Positions 10,452 to 23,200 of a stretch of DNA of 64,000 bases are shown in pieces. This stretch comes from Allacma fusca (lineage: Eukaryota > Arthropoda > Collembola > Symphypleona > Sminthuridae). The position numbers and the translations under genes are program-made. The stretch lies in contig OX359249.1 of assembly GCA_947179485.1 (NCBI GenBank), positions 7,936,001 to 8,000,000 of the forward strand, given 5' to 3'. The notes under the pieces were generated by a model that worked only from the letters and a program-made list of their open reading frames with translations, did not search any database and was not told where the DNA came from. The stretch's first letter is position 1. Each line of letters starts with the position of its first letter.

Positions 10452-12576
10452 TAGTGCATGGAACTTCCATGATGGAAGGTTCATTCACGTGTGTAGCGCA
10501 CATCCTTTTTCACATGCTATTTTTCTCAACTGTATAGGAATAAAAAAGCATCTTCGTAAAAAAAAACGTTATATAAGATTATTGATAGCAGGAGATATGG
10601 ATTCTTCGTATCACAATATAATGCTACAAATTCATCCGTTGGGTTAAAAAGTAGAATTCTTTGTTTCTATATCTGTGGCAATCATCGAGAGACATAGTTT
10701 TTCCGCATTCACGTTAACCCCAACGTTATTTTGAAATTATGGTTCCTCCAAAGGTCGGGTCAGGATTATGACTTTTCCCTCTCGGACCAAATCTGATTGT
10801 TTACTTGAGGTGACTGTTCTCTAGGCCATGGTTTTGTACTCACACATACTATGTACACAGCTGTAGTGTGGGGGGAAAATAGTGTGCTCGTGATTCTTGC
10901 GTGTGCCTCTTCTTTAGCATATTAACCTTGATTTGAGTCTAAATTCATTATGAGAGATGTGTGGCGTCTTGAGAAAATATTGGAATAGCAAAAGTCAAAA
11001 AGATAGATAAACTACGACCAATGGAGAGCCGGAGAAAAGGTTAAAGTCCGCTTAAGAACTAATCTGAGAGGTAGAAGAGAATCAACGATGTGAAAAGGTT
11101 CCTTCACACAAACGTACAACTGGTTCTTGTACTTGTCGAAGAACCCGAAAATCTCTAAAGTGTTACCTTCAGCTACTTTACTTCACACAAAGTACAACTC
11201 TTCAATTTATACTTTCCTCCAAACCAGCTTCAGGTGTTGGGGTAACTAACCTCGGTGTCAGGAAGTTCATACACACTTTGTCTCTCAAAGGACTACCACT
11301 TTCTTTGGACTTCCGATTCCGACTGCCGGAGAAACACGCCAGAGCGATCTTTCCATCTGTAAGTATACATCCGATTACCATTCTCAACTCTCAACTTACT
11401 TACAAGGCACTCTCCGTAGAGCATCATCCCATCATTGACTTGGAATCTGCTCATACATGGGATGGCTGTCGTGATAATCCTATCATTTATGTACCATGTA
11501 AATGACAAGTGTCATCGCAGGGAGACTCAACTGTATAATTATATTTATAACATTATAACTGCTGAGGTCTTTAGTAAATCACATATCAGTCAGTGTCCAC
11601 TTACGCACAGACGACTACAAATTGTCCTGACAAATGCAGTACGCTCATCCTATAAGAGATCATCTACAATAATAATAAATTACATCCAGAAAAACCTTTC
11701 ACTCTTATAACAAAATATGTCCTAAAAAAATGAAAAAGAAAATCTGGTAAATAAGAATCTGTTGAAATTCTTTTGCTCATAAGAAGAACTTGCTCTTCTG
11801 TAGCGTACGGGGTCTCATATAGCGAGAGCGAACTGTATCTATTTAGTTATGTCATCATTAACACCAACGGAGACAAATGTGTTTTTAGTGCACTTGAACC
11901 AACGTACCCCCCTCGCCTTCATCCCACTTCCGACAGAATAGCAGTCAGTTCAAATGAGAATTGAGCTCTCAGTTTCTAAGACCTTCAAAGAGGATTCCCA
12001 AGAGTAAAGAGAGTCTTGACTATACAGTGTAGTTAAATGTTCAAAGCTGAATAATTATATCTAATTGTAAGTAATTGATGTCTTCAAATCGTATTTAGCA
12101 TATGTAGTAGGCCAGGCCATCTTTCTGAGGATCCGCATGCACTTACTGCATTCTGACATTAGCCCAATTAATATAAAATGGGTTATATATTTTGAGCACC
12201 TTGAGCATACGAGTGACTGTGACTGTGAGTATTGAGAGTTAATATAAAAGTAGGGGAGCTATAATATCCTCCTTATCAAAGAATGCTAATCGGATGAAAG
12301 AATTTATTGTGTGATAACTGATAACTTTGCATTTCCATTTCTATGAAAGAAAATATAAACTTTCTTGCTCTACTAATTGTAACAAGGGCTACTCTACCTA
12401 TGGGCTGAGAGGACTCGAGTATGAATAACAAAATTATCACTCCACGCAATTCATATGTATATGATGTGAGGGGGGAATTCTTCCTACGAATCTCATTTAT
12501 GGAGGGGACAATAAAAATACTGTAGGGAGGATCAATGGAGATAAAACCGGCTGATTGAATGCAAGTTCCTGTGCTA

Positions 12577-12777
12577 CAGTCTACTACCCCTATAAGGAAC
12601 CCCCTTATATATTAGAGCACATTCTACATAATTACATGTATATATATTATGTATAGCCCCAGAAATATTTGCAGACATTTCCATTGAACACAATGCTAAT
12701 TTCTCTCCTTACTAGAGTCTATATAGTGTTATCAATATTTTGTCCCTTTAAGATCCTCCTACAGAAAGAGTACACTG
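12577..12777. mobile_element. pogo-like MITE copy, TA-flanked (D)
   Basis: It starts CAGTCTACTACCCCTATAAG after TA and ends CAGAAAGAGTACACTG before TA. It contains TTAGAGCACATTC, CAGAAATATTTGCAGACATT and ACACAATGCTAATTTCTC, all blocks shared with the other copies. Confidence 0.6.
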
Positions 12778-13626
12778 TATTGCTACTAAGGAGGACAACT
12801 GAAGGTACATTGCAATAATGGGAATGAGTCTGAAAAATACAAGCAAGCAATATAAATTATTATTGATCGTAGGTAATTATGTATGGGCAGAAGTTATTAT
12901 ATGTATTAATTCATTGTGACAAAATTTGAAGTCCAACCACTAACGGGAGATGGTTCTTCTAGAACGTAGTTAAGCTATGTACCACACATACCTGGCGAGG
13001 CATCAACCTCTAAATACTAGTTGTATTGATAAAATATCAGAAGTAATGAACTCTTGAAGACACAAGAGGGAAGATGGGAAGATCTAGACACCAGTCACTG
13101 TACACCTGAAATCCTGAAAGTAGCTACATCACTCCCCATCAAAGAACATGTGTAACCTTTGGAAACCTTAGCTAACAGACGTGTGGTTGTAACCTGTGTG
13201 TCATGTATCTTTTTACCGGTGAGATACAATCAATGGCACATGATTAGGCGTAAGAGTCAAACGCATAGGCTGCAATAAATACAAGTCAAGGGAGAGATGA
13301 TTACAATGCACTATCAAACGCATATAGGGATGGGAGTGCCAATTCCCAATGGGACGAGTCAATGTTATCATCTGCATAGTGCATAAATACTCCCAGTGGA
13401 ACTCCCTGTATTAGGGCATCCCTACAAGGAGTAAAATTTGAGCCGTGCAATAATGCCCAATGCTATTATTTTTCAAGGAGGAAAATTAACATTGTGTTTA
13501 AATAGGAATGTCTCCAAATAAAATTGTTGCTCCTGATAAGAACATGCCCTTACAGTACGGTGGTCTATTACAGCCCGAGTAGACTGTAACCCTGTTCAAT
13601 GTAGCTTTTAAGGTGCTTTACAAGCA

Positions 13627-13852
13627 CAGTCCACTCCCTTTACTTTAGAGTATCCCTAAGAGAGTCAAAAATTGAGTCGGATATAATTATTGGAAGCTAA
13701 AAGTAAGGGAAGATAAGGTAAGCAGTCGAGCTGGGATACGGAGATAAAAATGAACATTGGGGTATAGATACTAAACACGGGAACGTGTCCAAATAATTTT
13801 ACCCCTATAGAGATATATTTGAAGGGGGATGGGCTACAGCGAGAGTACACTG
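13627..13852. mobile_element. pogo-like MITE copy (E)
   Basis: It starts CAGTCCACTCCCTTTAC, continues with TAGAGTATCCCTAAGAGAG and ends CAGCGAGAGTACACTG before TA (13853-13854). The internal block GTGTCCAAATAATTTTACCC matches copy C and the copy in P450 intron 7. Confidence 0.5.
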
Positions 13853-13990
13853 TATACTTACTCCTAGCTCGTGCCTACACAAAATGATCCCAGATGAGAT
13901 TTTTGCTACTAATCGGGAACGAAAGAGCTCATTGTCAGAGGACCTAGGAGGACTGTGAAGGAATGATGAGAAAGAAATCTTGGGATGAGT

Positions 13991-14043
13991 AACTAGCGTG
14001 AGCAGGATTCAAACTAAGTGTATTACAGCACTGGCTAGACCAC
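13991..14043 (-). other. tRNA-like / SINE-like remnant
   Basis: On the minus strand TGGTCTAGCCAGTGCTG is followed about 20 bp later by AGTTTGAATCCTGCTCACG. The spacing and words resemble the A and B boxes of a tRNA-derived SINE. No cloverleaf can be formed with confidence, so this is a weak call. Confidence 0.2.
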
Positions 14044-14589
14044 AATCAAATAAATAATGAGCCTTGGTGCTTGGTTTATCTGTACAATAACAAGTATAAG
14101 CATTGAACAAATCAGGTCTTACACTCAGTATAGAGGAAGAATCTTAACTTCTCACTTGTTCAAAATCAACATCTGTCTTAACTTCTCTTACACGGCTTAA
14201 GTTGTAAGTCAATTAATTAATTACACCAAAATTTGAGTAGCCGTCCTTTACTATATCCCTCTGTAAATGCCCCCGCAGAATGCGTTCTCAGCAGTACGCA
14301 ATATAGAGTGATCTTGACTTACAATAATAATTATCTTATTCTTTTTTTTACTCCCTAACAAAAAAAAAAAGAAACTGGGAAGAGGTATCTCCAAGTCAGA
14401 GAGTAACCTAAACAGTAACCTGTCAAGGAGACCTAGTTTAAGGAACGTTCCTCTCCTAACCATTTGAGATTATTATTATAACGTGCAAATCCTATTTATT
14501 TTCAGGCTGCTTGCAGTTCAGGTCAAGTGCTAAAAATCCTCAGAAATTTGTCAGTTGTCCGGAAAAGCAGTTGAGCAGACTCAGTCAGA

Positions 14590-17500
14590 ATGAATTCAGA
14601 GAAGAATAAATCCTACAAAAAATTGAGTGACATCCCGGGTCCAACGACACTTCCCTTTTTCGGGACAACCCTGTCCTCGTCGGGTTTTGGAGGAAAAGAC
14701 CTCATGAAATCTAATGAAGGTATTTGAATTATTCTTTTTTCTTTTTTTTTGGGGGGGGGGAAACTATTCCTACCATTATGTGAGTATTTATAGTGTAGCT
14801 CAGTAGTGTAGGAAAAATTGTGTATCACAAATTGTGATGAAAAAATGGAGTAGGAAAAATTGTGGGACAGTTGAAGTCCAATTGAAGCACTTATATAGAA
14901 ATTGTATTACCTTGTGTAAACCGTGTCGTTATGGGGCAAGTTTTTCATCCAGAAATGCATAAGGAAAAGTTACAGCTTGAGACAAGGGCAATCATAATTG
15001 CGTGCAACTTGTCCATCATGTGCCCGTGCCCCTTATTTGATGCCTCTCACTCACTTGAGCTTGTGCATGTGATTCATCTCATACACAGTAGTGTCTTAAT
15101 TACTTTTGCTGTGTTTTAACTTTTTTTCTCTCCCTCTGAGACACGTTATCAAAACTTGTTAGTAATTTACTATGTCATCTTTGAAAATCCTCTTAAGAGA
15201 ACTTGAAAGGTCTGCGGCTTTTCATGTGTGCTGAGTGAGTTGAGGGTGATGTGGTTTTGATCCCTTTTTTAATTTTTGTGGAGTATCTATATATGTAGAT
15301 ACTACAAGCGCTAAAAAGGATGAATATATTACACGGGATGATTGATACATGTATAATTATCAATGCTAGATATTAGGACTAGTATATTTATTCCCAAATG
15401 GATTATTAGTAACATATATTAATTCATTCGAAACTTGATCTAGTCTTCAGTGGAAGTGACGCCAATTTTGTTTGGCCGGCTTACGAAGTACTTTTGTTTA
15501 TTTTTTTACGTGCATTTCTTACGAACAGTAAGTAGTCAACGGGTTATTACACACACACACACACACACACACTCAAAATTTAGCTAACTACATAAGGAAA
15601 TAAATACATTGCATGTGGTGTGGATGTGCCCTGGCTGTCTCACGCAAAGGCCCAATTATATTACATAAGTCATTTCTCCTATACGCTGAGAGACAGGGTG
15701 ATTTGTATAGGGGTGGACCCATTAGTGAGCTCAATTACATATAGTTTTGAAAAAATTGCAGAACAAGTGAAAAAATATGGATCACTGGTGAAGCAAGAAC
15801 ATTACTGGAACTATCCAATTATTGAAGTGTTTGACCCAGATGACATAGACAAAATTCTTAAGCATGGCAGATATGGACTAATTCGACCTCCAATTGATAT
15901 TATGATAACGTACAGGAACATGCGGAAAGACAAATACACCAATGCTGGTCTCACCAACTCGTAAGTAAACATTAGTCCAAATAGAGTGTACTCCCTTTAT
16001 AAGAGCAGGACGGTTGGAGTCAGGACTGACAAAATTTAACTTAAATTCCATGATGGTCCATGGGAAAAAAATAACATTGTGTTTTGGCGAGAAAATATTT
16101 TCTACTAATGAGAAAATGCTCTTATAAAGGGAGACTCTAGTAGGGAGAGTACTATTATTTTAGCATATGTAATAATTACTAGTATGCGTAAATGAAGATT
16201 TTTCCAGGTCGTTGTAGTTTCATGTAAAATGCAAATTGACTCTGTAGGATCGGAGATCAGTGGGTACACCTCAAAACGAGACTGACCAAATCCCTCCATT
16301 CTCCCCAAATGATCTTAAACTCTCTTCCAAAGATTAACGAAACTGGAGATGACTTCATTTCCCTAATGAGGCAACACGCACCCAATATCATTGGCTTTGA
16401 GGATCTTATCCAGAGAGTCGTGGCTGAGAGTGAGTGATTTCGTGTGGTCCGTACTTTAGAATAATAGGTTTGATATGAGGACTCTGTGGTTAAAATTGTG
16501 TAATTTTACAGACAACTGTCACATGGTCCTCGGGAGAAGGCCTGGGCTCCTCACAAAAGGGGAAGATGAGAAGCTGGCGTATTTTATGGACATTCACAAG
16601 AAGTACTGGTGTGCTCTACACAACAGCTACTATGGATTCCCCATGTGGAAATTCTTCCCGAACAAAATTTGGAAAGACTTTGTTGAGTGCGAGGATACGA
16701 TGTACTCGTAAGTTGACTCTAATGGCTCTCCTCACAGTCAAATACAAATGATATGACACTTGAACGCTACATTTAAAATGCATGGGAGTAATTGGGGCAA
16801 AAAGAGACTTGGATTTACCATAGATGCTATTTATCTGTATTTACTCAAAATATGGAGAAGGCTCTTGATCTCATTTCAAAATTCTAGTCAAGGCAATAGA
16901 AATCCCATATAGTCACTTATTGGGAGAAACTCCCTAATAGGATTGAGTTCTCTGTAGGGGCAAAAAATATTGTGACACATCCCTTCTAACACCACAATGT
17001 TGACTTTTCTCCGTATGAGTGCATGCTGATTAAAGCATCAAAATGTGCTACATTCAGGGCTGCTCTTGGAGAGAGAACGCACTCTAGTACACATCTCATA
17101 ATGGTATGTGTCTGTAAGATCTATAAGAGCTTCCTTATAAGAGGAGTAAATTTTGATGCGCTTGAGACAACAGCCGGCTGTCATAACGAGGAAAATCAAC
17201 ATTGGGGTGCTAAACGGGAATGTGTCAAAATATTTTTGCCTCTGTAGAGAAAATGCTCCAATAATCCTGTCAATAATGCTCACATAAGCGTGAGTTCCCT
17301 TTAATGAGGACAGAGTGGGTATTATGAAACAGATCAATTAAAAAGACTGGAGTTTATTTTTTATTCCTTTGAAGTTCTCGCTCAAAAAGAAAGATTTTTT
17401 TTTTCATGAAAGCTCTCTAAGCTTCCGATAAATGATTTCATAATCCTATTTCCTGTGAACAGAATTGCAGAGGAACTAACTCAAGACACTTTAGATGGCC

Positions 17501-18934
17501 ACTACTACGAAGGATTCTTCAGTGAGTATCTGTACGATGACAGCGTTTCATTCTTTGACAAAGTCACTGCTGTCCTGGATTTCCTCATTGCAGGGATAGA
17601 GACGGTAAGGACTATCAAAGGAATGAATTCCATGTTAATTTTTTCCCCCCTAACATGACTTTCATCTCAACAGTGAGACGACTAACGTTTTTTACTACCT
17701 TGAATTTATGCATATAAATCTCAAGCATGGATTACTTTCTAGGTTGTAAACACTCTTATCTTCTCCATTTGCTTAATTGCAAAAAGTGAGAGCACTCAGA
17801 AGAAACTACAGGAAGAGCTCTGCCGCGTTTTACCCCGAAAGGATTCCCCCGTGGATGCTGAAGAACTGAAAAATTTGCCATATTTAAAAGCATGTGTTAA
17901 AGAGTGTTTCCGATACACCCCAACCACTCCTAACCTGGCTCGTATGCTTGAAACCAGCATACAGCTCCAAGGCTATAACATTCCTGCTTATGTAAGCCTA
18001 CAATTTATTTTTTGTATTAGTAAAAACAGTTGACTATCTCTCACTCTCTCTCTCTCTCTCTGTCTCTGCTGCTCCTAGAACATCATCGTATTTCTCTATA
18101 ATGACACATTGAGATATCCCTCCCAACTAGTGAATAAGTATTCCCAATGTAAATTATACCTCAGTATAGCACTCCCATCCTACATTCCTCTCCCTTTTTA
18201 GACTAGTACAAAATTCAATAATTTGTCGTATTGCGGAGAGTCACCGATGTATGAAGATGATTATTAAATCATGATTTAAATAATTATTAAATGTGAATTA
18301 AATAATTTAACTGAATTAACCACAATATCTTGATTGTTTTCCCTTCTCTCCTGTGCACAGACACTAATCCTCTGTCAGACTTGGTACAACTGCATGCAAG
18401 ACAAGAATTTCTACCGGGCTAAGGACTTCCTCCCTGAGAGATGGCTCTCGGACGGAAACAGCGCCACAGGAGAAAGGTTTTGGCCTCATCGGGAGTCCGT
18501 TGATCGACATTTCGGTTTCGGGAAAAGAATGTGCCCTGGGAACCGTTTTGCGTTCCAAGAGATTTGTGTTATACTCGCCAAAGTAATTTTTCCCGTAGCT
18601 TTTTTTTACATAGTACATACACACCTATCTCTAGAAGAGCATCCCTGGGAGGAGTAAAATGTAGCACTTAAAATTCTATGAGATTACAAGGAGAGTTTGG
18701 ACGGGATGTATCCAAATAATTTTGCCTTTATAGGGACAATGCTCTTGGAAGGGATCTCTTACAGAGAGAGGACACTTGTGCAGGGAGCTCTGGACTAATA
18801 TTATTATTTTGTGAATTTCCTAGGTCTTCCGAAATTTCTCCGTAGAGTACAAGGACAAATTGGATTACAAGTATGAATTCCTTCTCACACCCGTCAAGCC
18901 CATCAATATTATCGTGAAGGAACTGCCAGAGTAG
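14590..18934 (+). CDS. shd: mitochondrial-clan cytochrome P450, probable CYP314A1 (shade, ecdysone 20-hydroxylase)
   Basis: Exons: 14590-14719, 15711-15960, 16248-16429, 16512-16707, 17463-17604, 17743-17991, 18361-18582, 18824-18934. Together they give 493 residues in one frame. Landmarks are DIPGP near residue 14, an I-helix AGIET at 296-300, the K-helix ExxR at E354-R357, FLPERW near 406, and the heme loop FGFGKRMCPG with Cys 441. The stretch RPPIDIMITYRNMRKDKY then TNAGLTNS, and LGRRPGLL, are typical of mitochondrial-clan insect P450s and closest to shade as I remember the family. Shade converts ecdysone to 20-hydroxyecdysone. The start ATG follows an in-frame TGA (14572-14574), so it is the first Met in this exon. 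The N-terminus is short, with no clear mitochondrial presequence. The start of exon 2 is the least certain border. Disembodied or shadow are alternatives. Confidence 0.85.
15549..15572. repeat. (AC)n microsatellite in P450 intron 1
   Basis: About twelve AC dinucleotides without interruption. Confidence 0.9.
15983..16153. mobile_element. pogo-like MITE copy in P450 intron 2
   Basis: It starts GAGTGTACTCCCTTTATAAG and ends with ATGCTCTTATAAAGGGAGAC followed by GGGAGAGTACT, an imperfect inverted repeat of the start. The block AACATTGTGTTTTGG sits inside. It fills more than half of the 287-bp intron. Confidence 0.5.
16895..17325. mobile_element. one or two degenerate pogo-like MITE copies in P450 intron 4
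   Basis: Family words occur in both orientations: GGCAAAAAATATTGTGACAC and CACCACAATGTTGACTTTTC at the left, TCTATAAGAGCTTCCTTATA in the middle, and AACATTGGGGTGCTAAACGG, GTGTCAAAATATTTTTGCC and GAGAAAATGCTCCAATA at the right. The opposite orientations suggest two head-to-head copies. The ends are unclear. Confidence 0.45.
18619..18785. mobile_element. pogo-like MITE copy in P450 intron 7
   Basis: Family blocks are TCTAGAAGAGCATCCCTG, GTATCCAAATAATTTTGCC, ACAATGCTCTTGGAAGGG and AGAGAGAGGACACTTG. The copy occupies most of the intron and ends about 40 bp before the final exon. Confidence 0.45.
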
Positions 18935-19018
18935 TGGAAACAACACCTTTGACTGACAATACTACTGAGTGCACGACAAGACTTCGTGCAATCATTTTTT
19001 ATTCTGGGAATATTTTAA

Positions 19019-19024
19019 AATAAA
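19019..19024 (+). promoter_or_regulatory. candidate polyadenylation signal of the P450 gene
   Basis: AATAAA is the first canonical hexamer after the stop codon, 85 bp downstream. Confidence 0.55.
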
Positions 19025-20194
19025 TATTTTACAAAACATTGATGATCTATACAAAGACTTGAAGAAAAATCCTTGTCTGTACCTTTTACATATTGATATA
19101 ATTATTAGTATCTACTTTCAAATTATTCTATGTTTTCTATTGAACAGAGGGAATGCACTGAAATACATAAGAACATATTCAGATAAATTGAGCCATGGAG
19201 ATTCAGTTTAAGTGTGGATTTCTTTCCGTAGAAAAATCTAGTGTATAAATATTTCAAAAAGAATTAACACTGCAATTCCCATTCTGTTCAGTTGAAAAGA
19301 AATACCTTACCTGTAAATGCTAGTTGACTTTATTTCTATTGAGAAGATTGTAAATAGTATTCTGTTTTTACTGTATTGATTTACGCTGGACATATCTACA
19401 TATGTAATTATATAAGGACCTGAGATTTCCATATAGAATAATGTATACGTTATCTTGTTGTCTTTTTAGAAGTAACTTCCTTCACGTGTTTGTTTTGCTT
19501 GTGATTAATGTTTTCTAAATATTGTATTGTTGAGCTTGAATATCTACATTTACTCTCTTTCTCTCTCTCTCTCTCCTTCTGTTTTTTTTTGGTGGAACGT
19601 TTTTCTTTTAAACTTGGACAAATGTAAGATTAAAAAGATTAAAATTTAAGCTCGTCTTCCACGCTACATATTACCTAATTTTTTAATGTAAGTGTTGATT
19701 ATACAATTTGATTTTACTTGTGAGAGTTATTATTTGTGAGAGCTTCCAAGGAGTTTAGCTCCTTTCAGGTCCTGATAATTTTCCCTGGAAAAATTTCCAC
19801 TTGGATTTTTCCATAAGTAATTATTACTGTTTTCAAGGCTGTCGGTTTTTTTTAAAAGATAATGTGTTGGTTTGTTTTTGGTCTATTTGTATCTAGCTTT
19901 AGATAAATACGTTATTTGTGAAAGCTATTTTTCAAGGAAGAAAATTAAAGTTTACCTTAAACCGAATCAAGTGCCGTTTTGTAAGTAGATAGAAAATAGA
20001 TAAGATTGCTTTTGTTAGCTCAGCCCTCAACGCACTCCGCTGACTCTATTTGCTAAGATAGTATTTAGAAATTCTATGAGATTATTATAGAGTTGACCAT
20101 CGGGATTGATTTTCTGACCTTCTCCCATTCTATTTGTAAGGGGGAATTTAACCGCATGGTAAGGTACAACTTGCAAAGGTAGAGTAATTATATT

Positions 20195-20262
20195 GGTTTA
20201 AATGGTAGAGCGCGTCGGGGAGAAAAAGTTACCTGCAGCTGGGTTCAATTGAATTCGTACAT
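20195..20262 (+). other. tRNA-like sequence, possible SINE head or tRNA pseudogene
   Basis: AAATGGTAGAGCGCGTCGG resembles an A box and CAGCTGGGTTCAATTGAATT resembles a B box, at tRNA-like spacing. A proper anticodon stem and acceptor stem are not evident, so a functional tRNA is not claimed. Confidence 0.25.
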
Positions 20263-23200
20263 AGATAGAGACAATTATGATATAATTATGTTTATATAAA
20301 AATAAATTTTTAATTTGTAGAGTAAGTGTAATTCTCTAGCTTCTCTAGCTGTAATAATTATTTTTAGAGTGTAACATTATAATCCAAGTGTAAATAATTT
20401 ATGTACATAGCAAAATGGCATTGTTGAGACATTTTTATAACATGAATAAATTTTTTAATCTTGAGCCTCAAAGTATAATTACATGTAGCGTGAGCCCCTG
20501 GATTTATAACGTTGCGGATCTGCGCGTAATTCCTTGACAGTAGTTCATACATTGCAATGTGTAATAATACAATTAAAACCTCCAATCTAATTCTACGACG
20601 TCGTTCATTTTGATTTCAGTCCCGGATCTGCATTGCTCATTTTGGCTCTTTACCAACAATTCGCAGTTATTTATTGATGTTATGGTGTCTCGAGATTCAT
20701 AGGATTTCTGAACTAACAGAAAATATTTACTTTGGGACAAGTTAGAGTCACATGTTTCATGTGTAATCTTAAACCGGAGGCTGACAATGAGAGCTAGGAG
20801 GGAATAAATAAATTCTTTGAGTAGGATGATATTATGTGTTGTAGTAATTACTTTATATTTATAATATGGAAAAGACCCTGTGTTTTTCTACAGATAAGGA
20901 CACATTGTGCTTCAAAGTAAACTTGTTTTCCGATGAAACCTGATCAAGGTGGAGGATTTGAAGGGCAAATATGACCATGAATTGATGTTCCCTTCCAAGG
21001 ATTTTGAAGAGTTTCAAAATATTTGTTAGAAATTTAACAAAACTAATCTCGAGTTCAATGGACACTGCTTTCTTCCACATTCCTAATTCTTACAGAAAAA
21101 TCATCCCACACGCAGGAGCGACGGCTCCCGAGAGGTCTTTTACCAGTGTGAGTTGTTGACACACAAACCTGTTTCGTACCACGGCTTTCTCATGATCAAG
21201 TACATAAATCTGGAGGGTGTCAGCTTGTACTACTTAAGATTAACTGTTTCGTGGAAAAACACCTTCCAAAAATACAATTTATTCTCCTGCATTTTTATCT
21301 CTCCAAGAAGTGCATATATAATTAATTGTCAGTTCACAACTGGAAACAATAGGAAGCATGTGTGTACTTATGCTTTGTGGTTTTTAGTATGCATGTATTT
21401 GGTTTGGGATCTGGGTCTGTTTATGTGGACATATGAGTTTCCCTAAAAGTTCTGCGGGGATTTAGCAACTTTGATTTATTTCTGACATAACTTTTCGGCC
21501 ACAGTTGGAATCTCCAACATTATGCTGATACTCTCAGTTTGGCCAACGTGATACCATATGTTGTTTCTGCTTTTGCTGGAAACATACATAAAAATTCATT
21601 TTATTGTAAGGCTTTGTATGCACAATCTAAATTTCCCATGAATTCTTTGAAAGTCCAGGGGAAAGTAAATTCAAGCTTTGAATAACTAATTCAAAAGTTT
21701 TAAAATATGCACCCCTCAAACTCAAACAAGTTACTTTAAGAATTTTTGGAGGAGTCTTTTATAGGAATTCTGTAACCATCTTTCAGGAATTTTGCAGAAA
21801 TTCTACAAGAATTTTCCAGGAATTTTATAGACATTTTGTAAGAGTCTTGTGAGAATCTTACTCCCTCGAATAATTATTAAAGAAATATGAATGCTAAATC
21901 TAAAGATAATTTAAACAAAGTTGAATGAACTTGTCTCAGCATGAAAGTTCCAATTTACCCAGAATGACGACGAGGTTCAATTGACATGTTAAAATAGAGA
22001 ATGTAATGAAGGTCTGAAATGAATATGTACTTGAGAAATGAAGTCATAGGAAGAAATGTGCTTAGCAATATTTTTATTTTACAACATGGCATTCTAGTTG
22101 TCAGTACATTCATAATTACAAGTATGCACTTCAATGTTTCCATTGAGTCATTATATATTCACATAATTACTTGTACCCATAAGTTTGAATGCTGATTTCA
22201 CTAAATGTAATAATTTCCGGCTATTAATTAACACAAGTGGGAATCATTCTGTAGATCCAGGGTTTTTCATCTTTCAGTAGCAAATAAATACAAATATTCC
22301 ATAAAACATGTTCCATACAGGATTCAAAAAACAGCCTCAAATTAGTAATTGACTACACAAAAATAACACATACTCACTCAGACAAACCTGTTATAATTCA
22401 TTATTAGAAAACTCCACTATATGTTTATCATTGCATTGTAGGAGCCGGCAGCGTAGGATCATAAAAGAGTGTGCTTTTTGATTGAACTAATTAATTCATA
22501 TTTAAATGTTAATTTTTTACAAAATTAGTTTTAAGCAGTTACTCAACTTAAAAAATATCCCGTTCTGTTATGGTTTCACAAATATGTCTTCAACAGCGGA
22601 TAATGTAAAAATCGTGGGTAACTGGATTCCATGGACTCACAATTAGTCAATATTAATTAACGATATAAATTATTGTAATTAATACATACGGTACATAAGG
22701 TATTTACAGGAGCTCCTTAGTCCTAAAATTGCTCCATATTTAGAGAAATTAAGGTAAGATTCCTCCTGACGTCCCCATCTTGTAATTATTACATAATAAA
22801 AACATCACACCACATCTTGTTAGTTTATGTCCGTGTGTGGAAGCGGATAGGAAATAAATGTGGACAAATTTATATGAACTAAAATTTAGTAGTAAATACC
22901 AATAAGTTATTTGTAGTGTAAAAACTAAATCTTTTTTTTAATATAAATAACAAATACATTATTGTTATTGTAAACGCTGCTTACAATTAGCGTCAAACTT
23001 AAAAATTACGCAGTAAGGATTAAATTCACAAAGCGTTCCTTAGTAAATAGACATTTGCAGAGTAAATAATCACATTTTAAAAATCACTGAATCATTTTTG
23101 CAACCCACTCACTTGATCCTAGGTTTTACGGAAATTCGTGTACTCAAAATTACTTAGTCAGGGGATTAGCGAAGGGTTGTAGGATACATAACGCAGGAGC

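Larger units (their letters stand above)
8076..14589. other. 6.5-kb intergenic region, no gene recognised
   Basis: This stretch separates the MSL3 homologue from the P450. It contains several short pogo-like MITE copies (listed separately) in otherwise unremarkable AT-rich DNA. Open frames are short and lack recognisable domains or a consistent frame across splice sites. TTATTTTCAG at 14495-14504 is a possible acceptor for a 5' untranslated exon of the P450. Confidence 0.6.

Noticed and set aside
11202-11508. Overlapping frames on both strands followed by GTAAGTAT, resembling an exon
   Set aside because: The peptide is not recognisable and no matching upstream or downstream exon in phase was found.
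14590-18934. P450 pseudogene
   Set aside because: All key motifs (AGIET, ExxR, PERW, heme Cys loop) are intact, and eight exons join in one frame without a stop.
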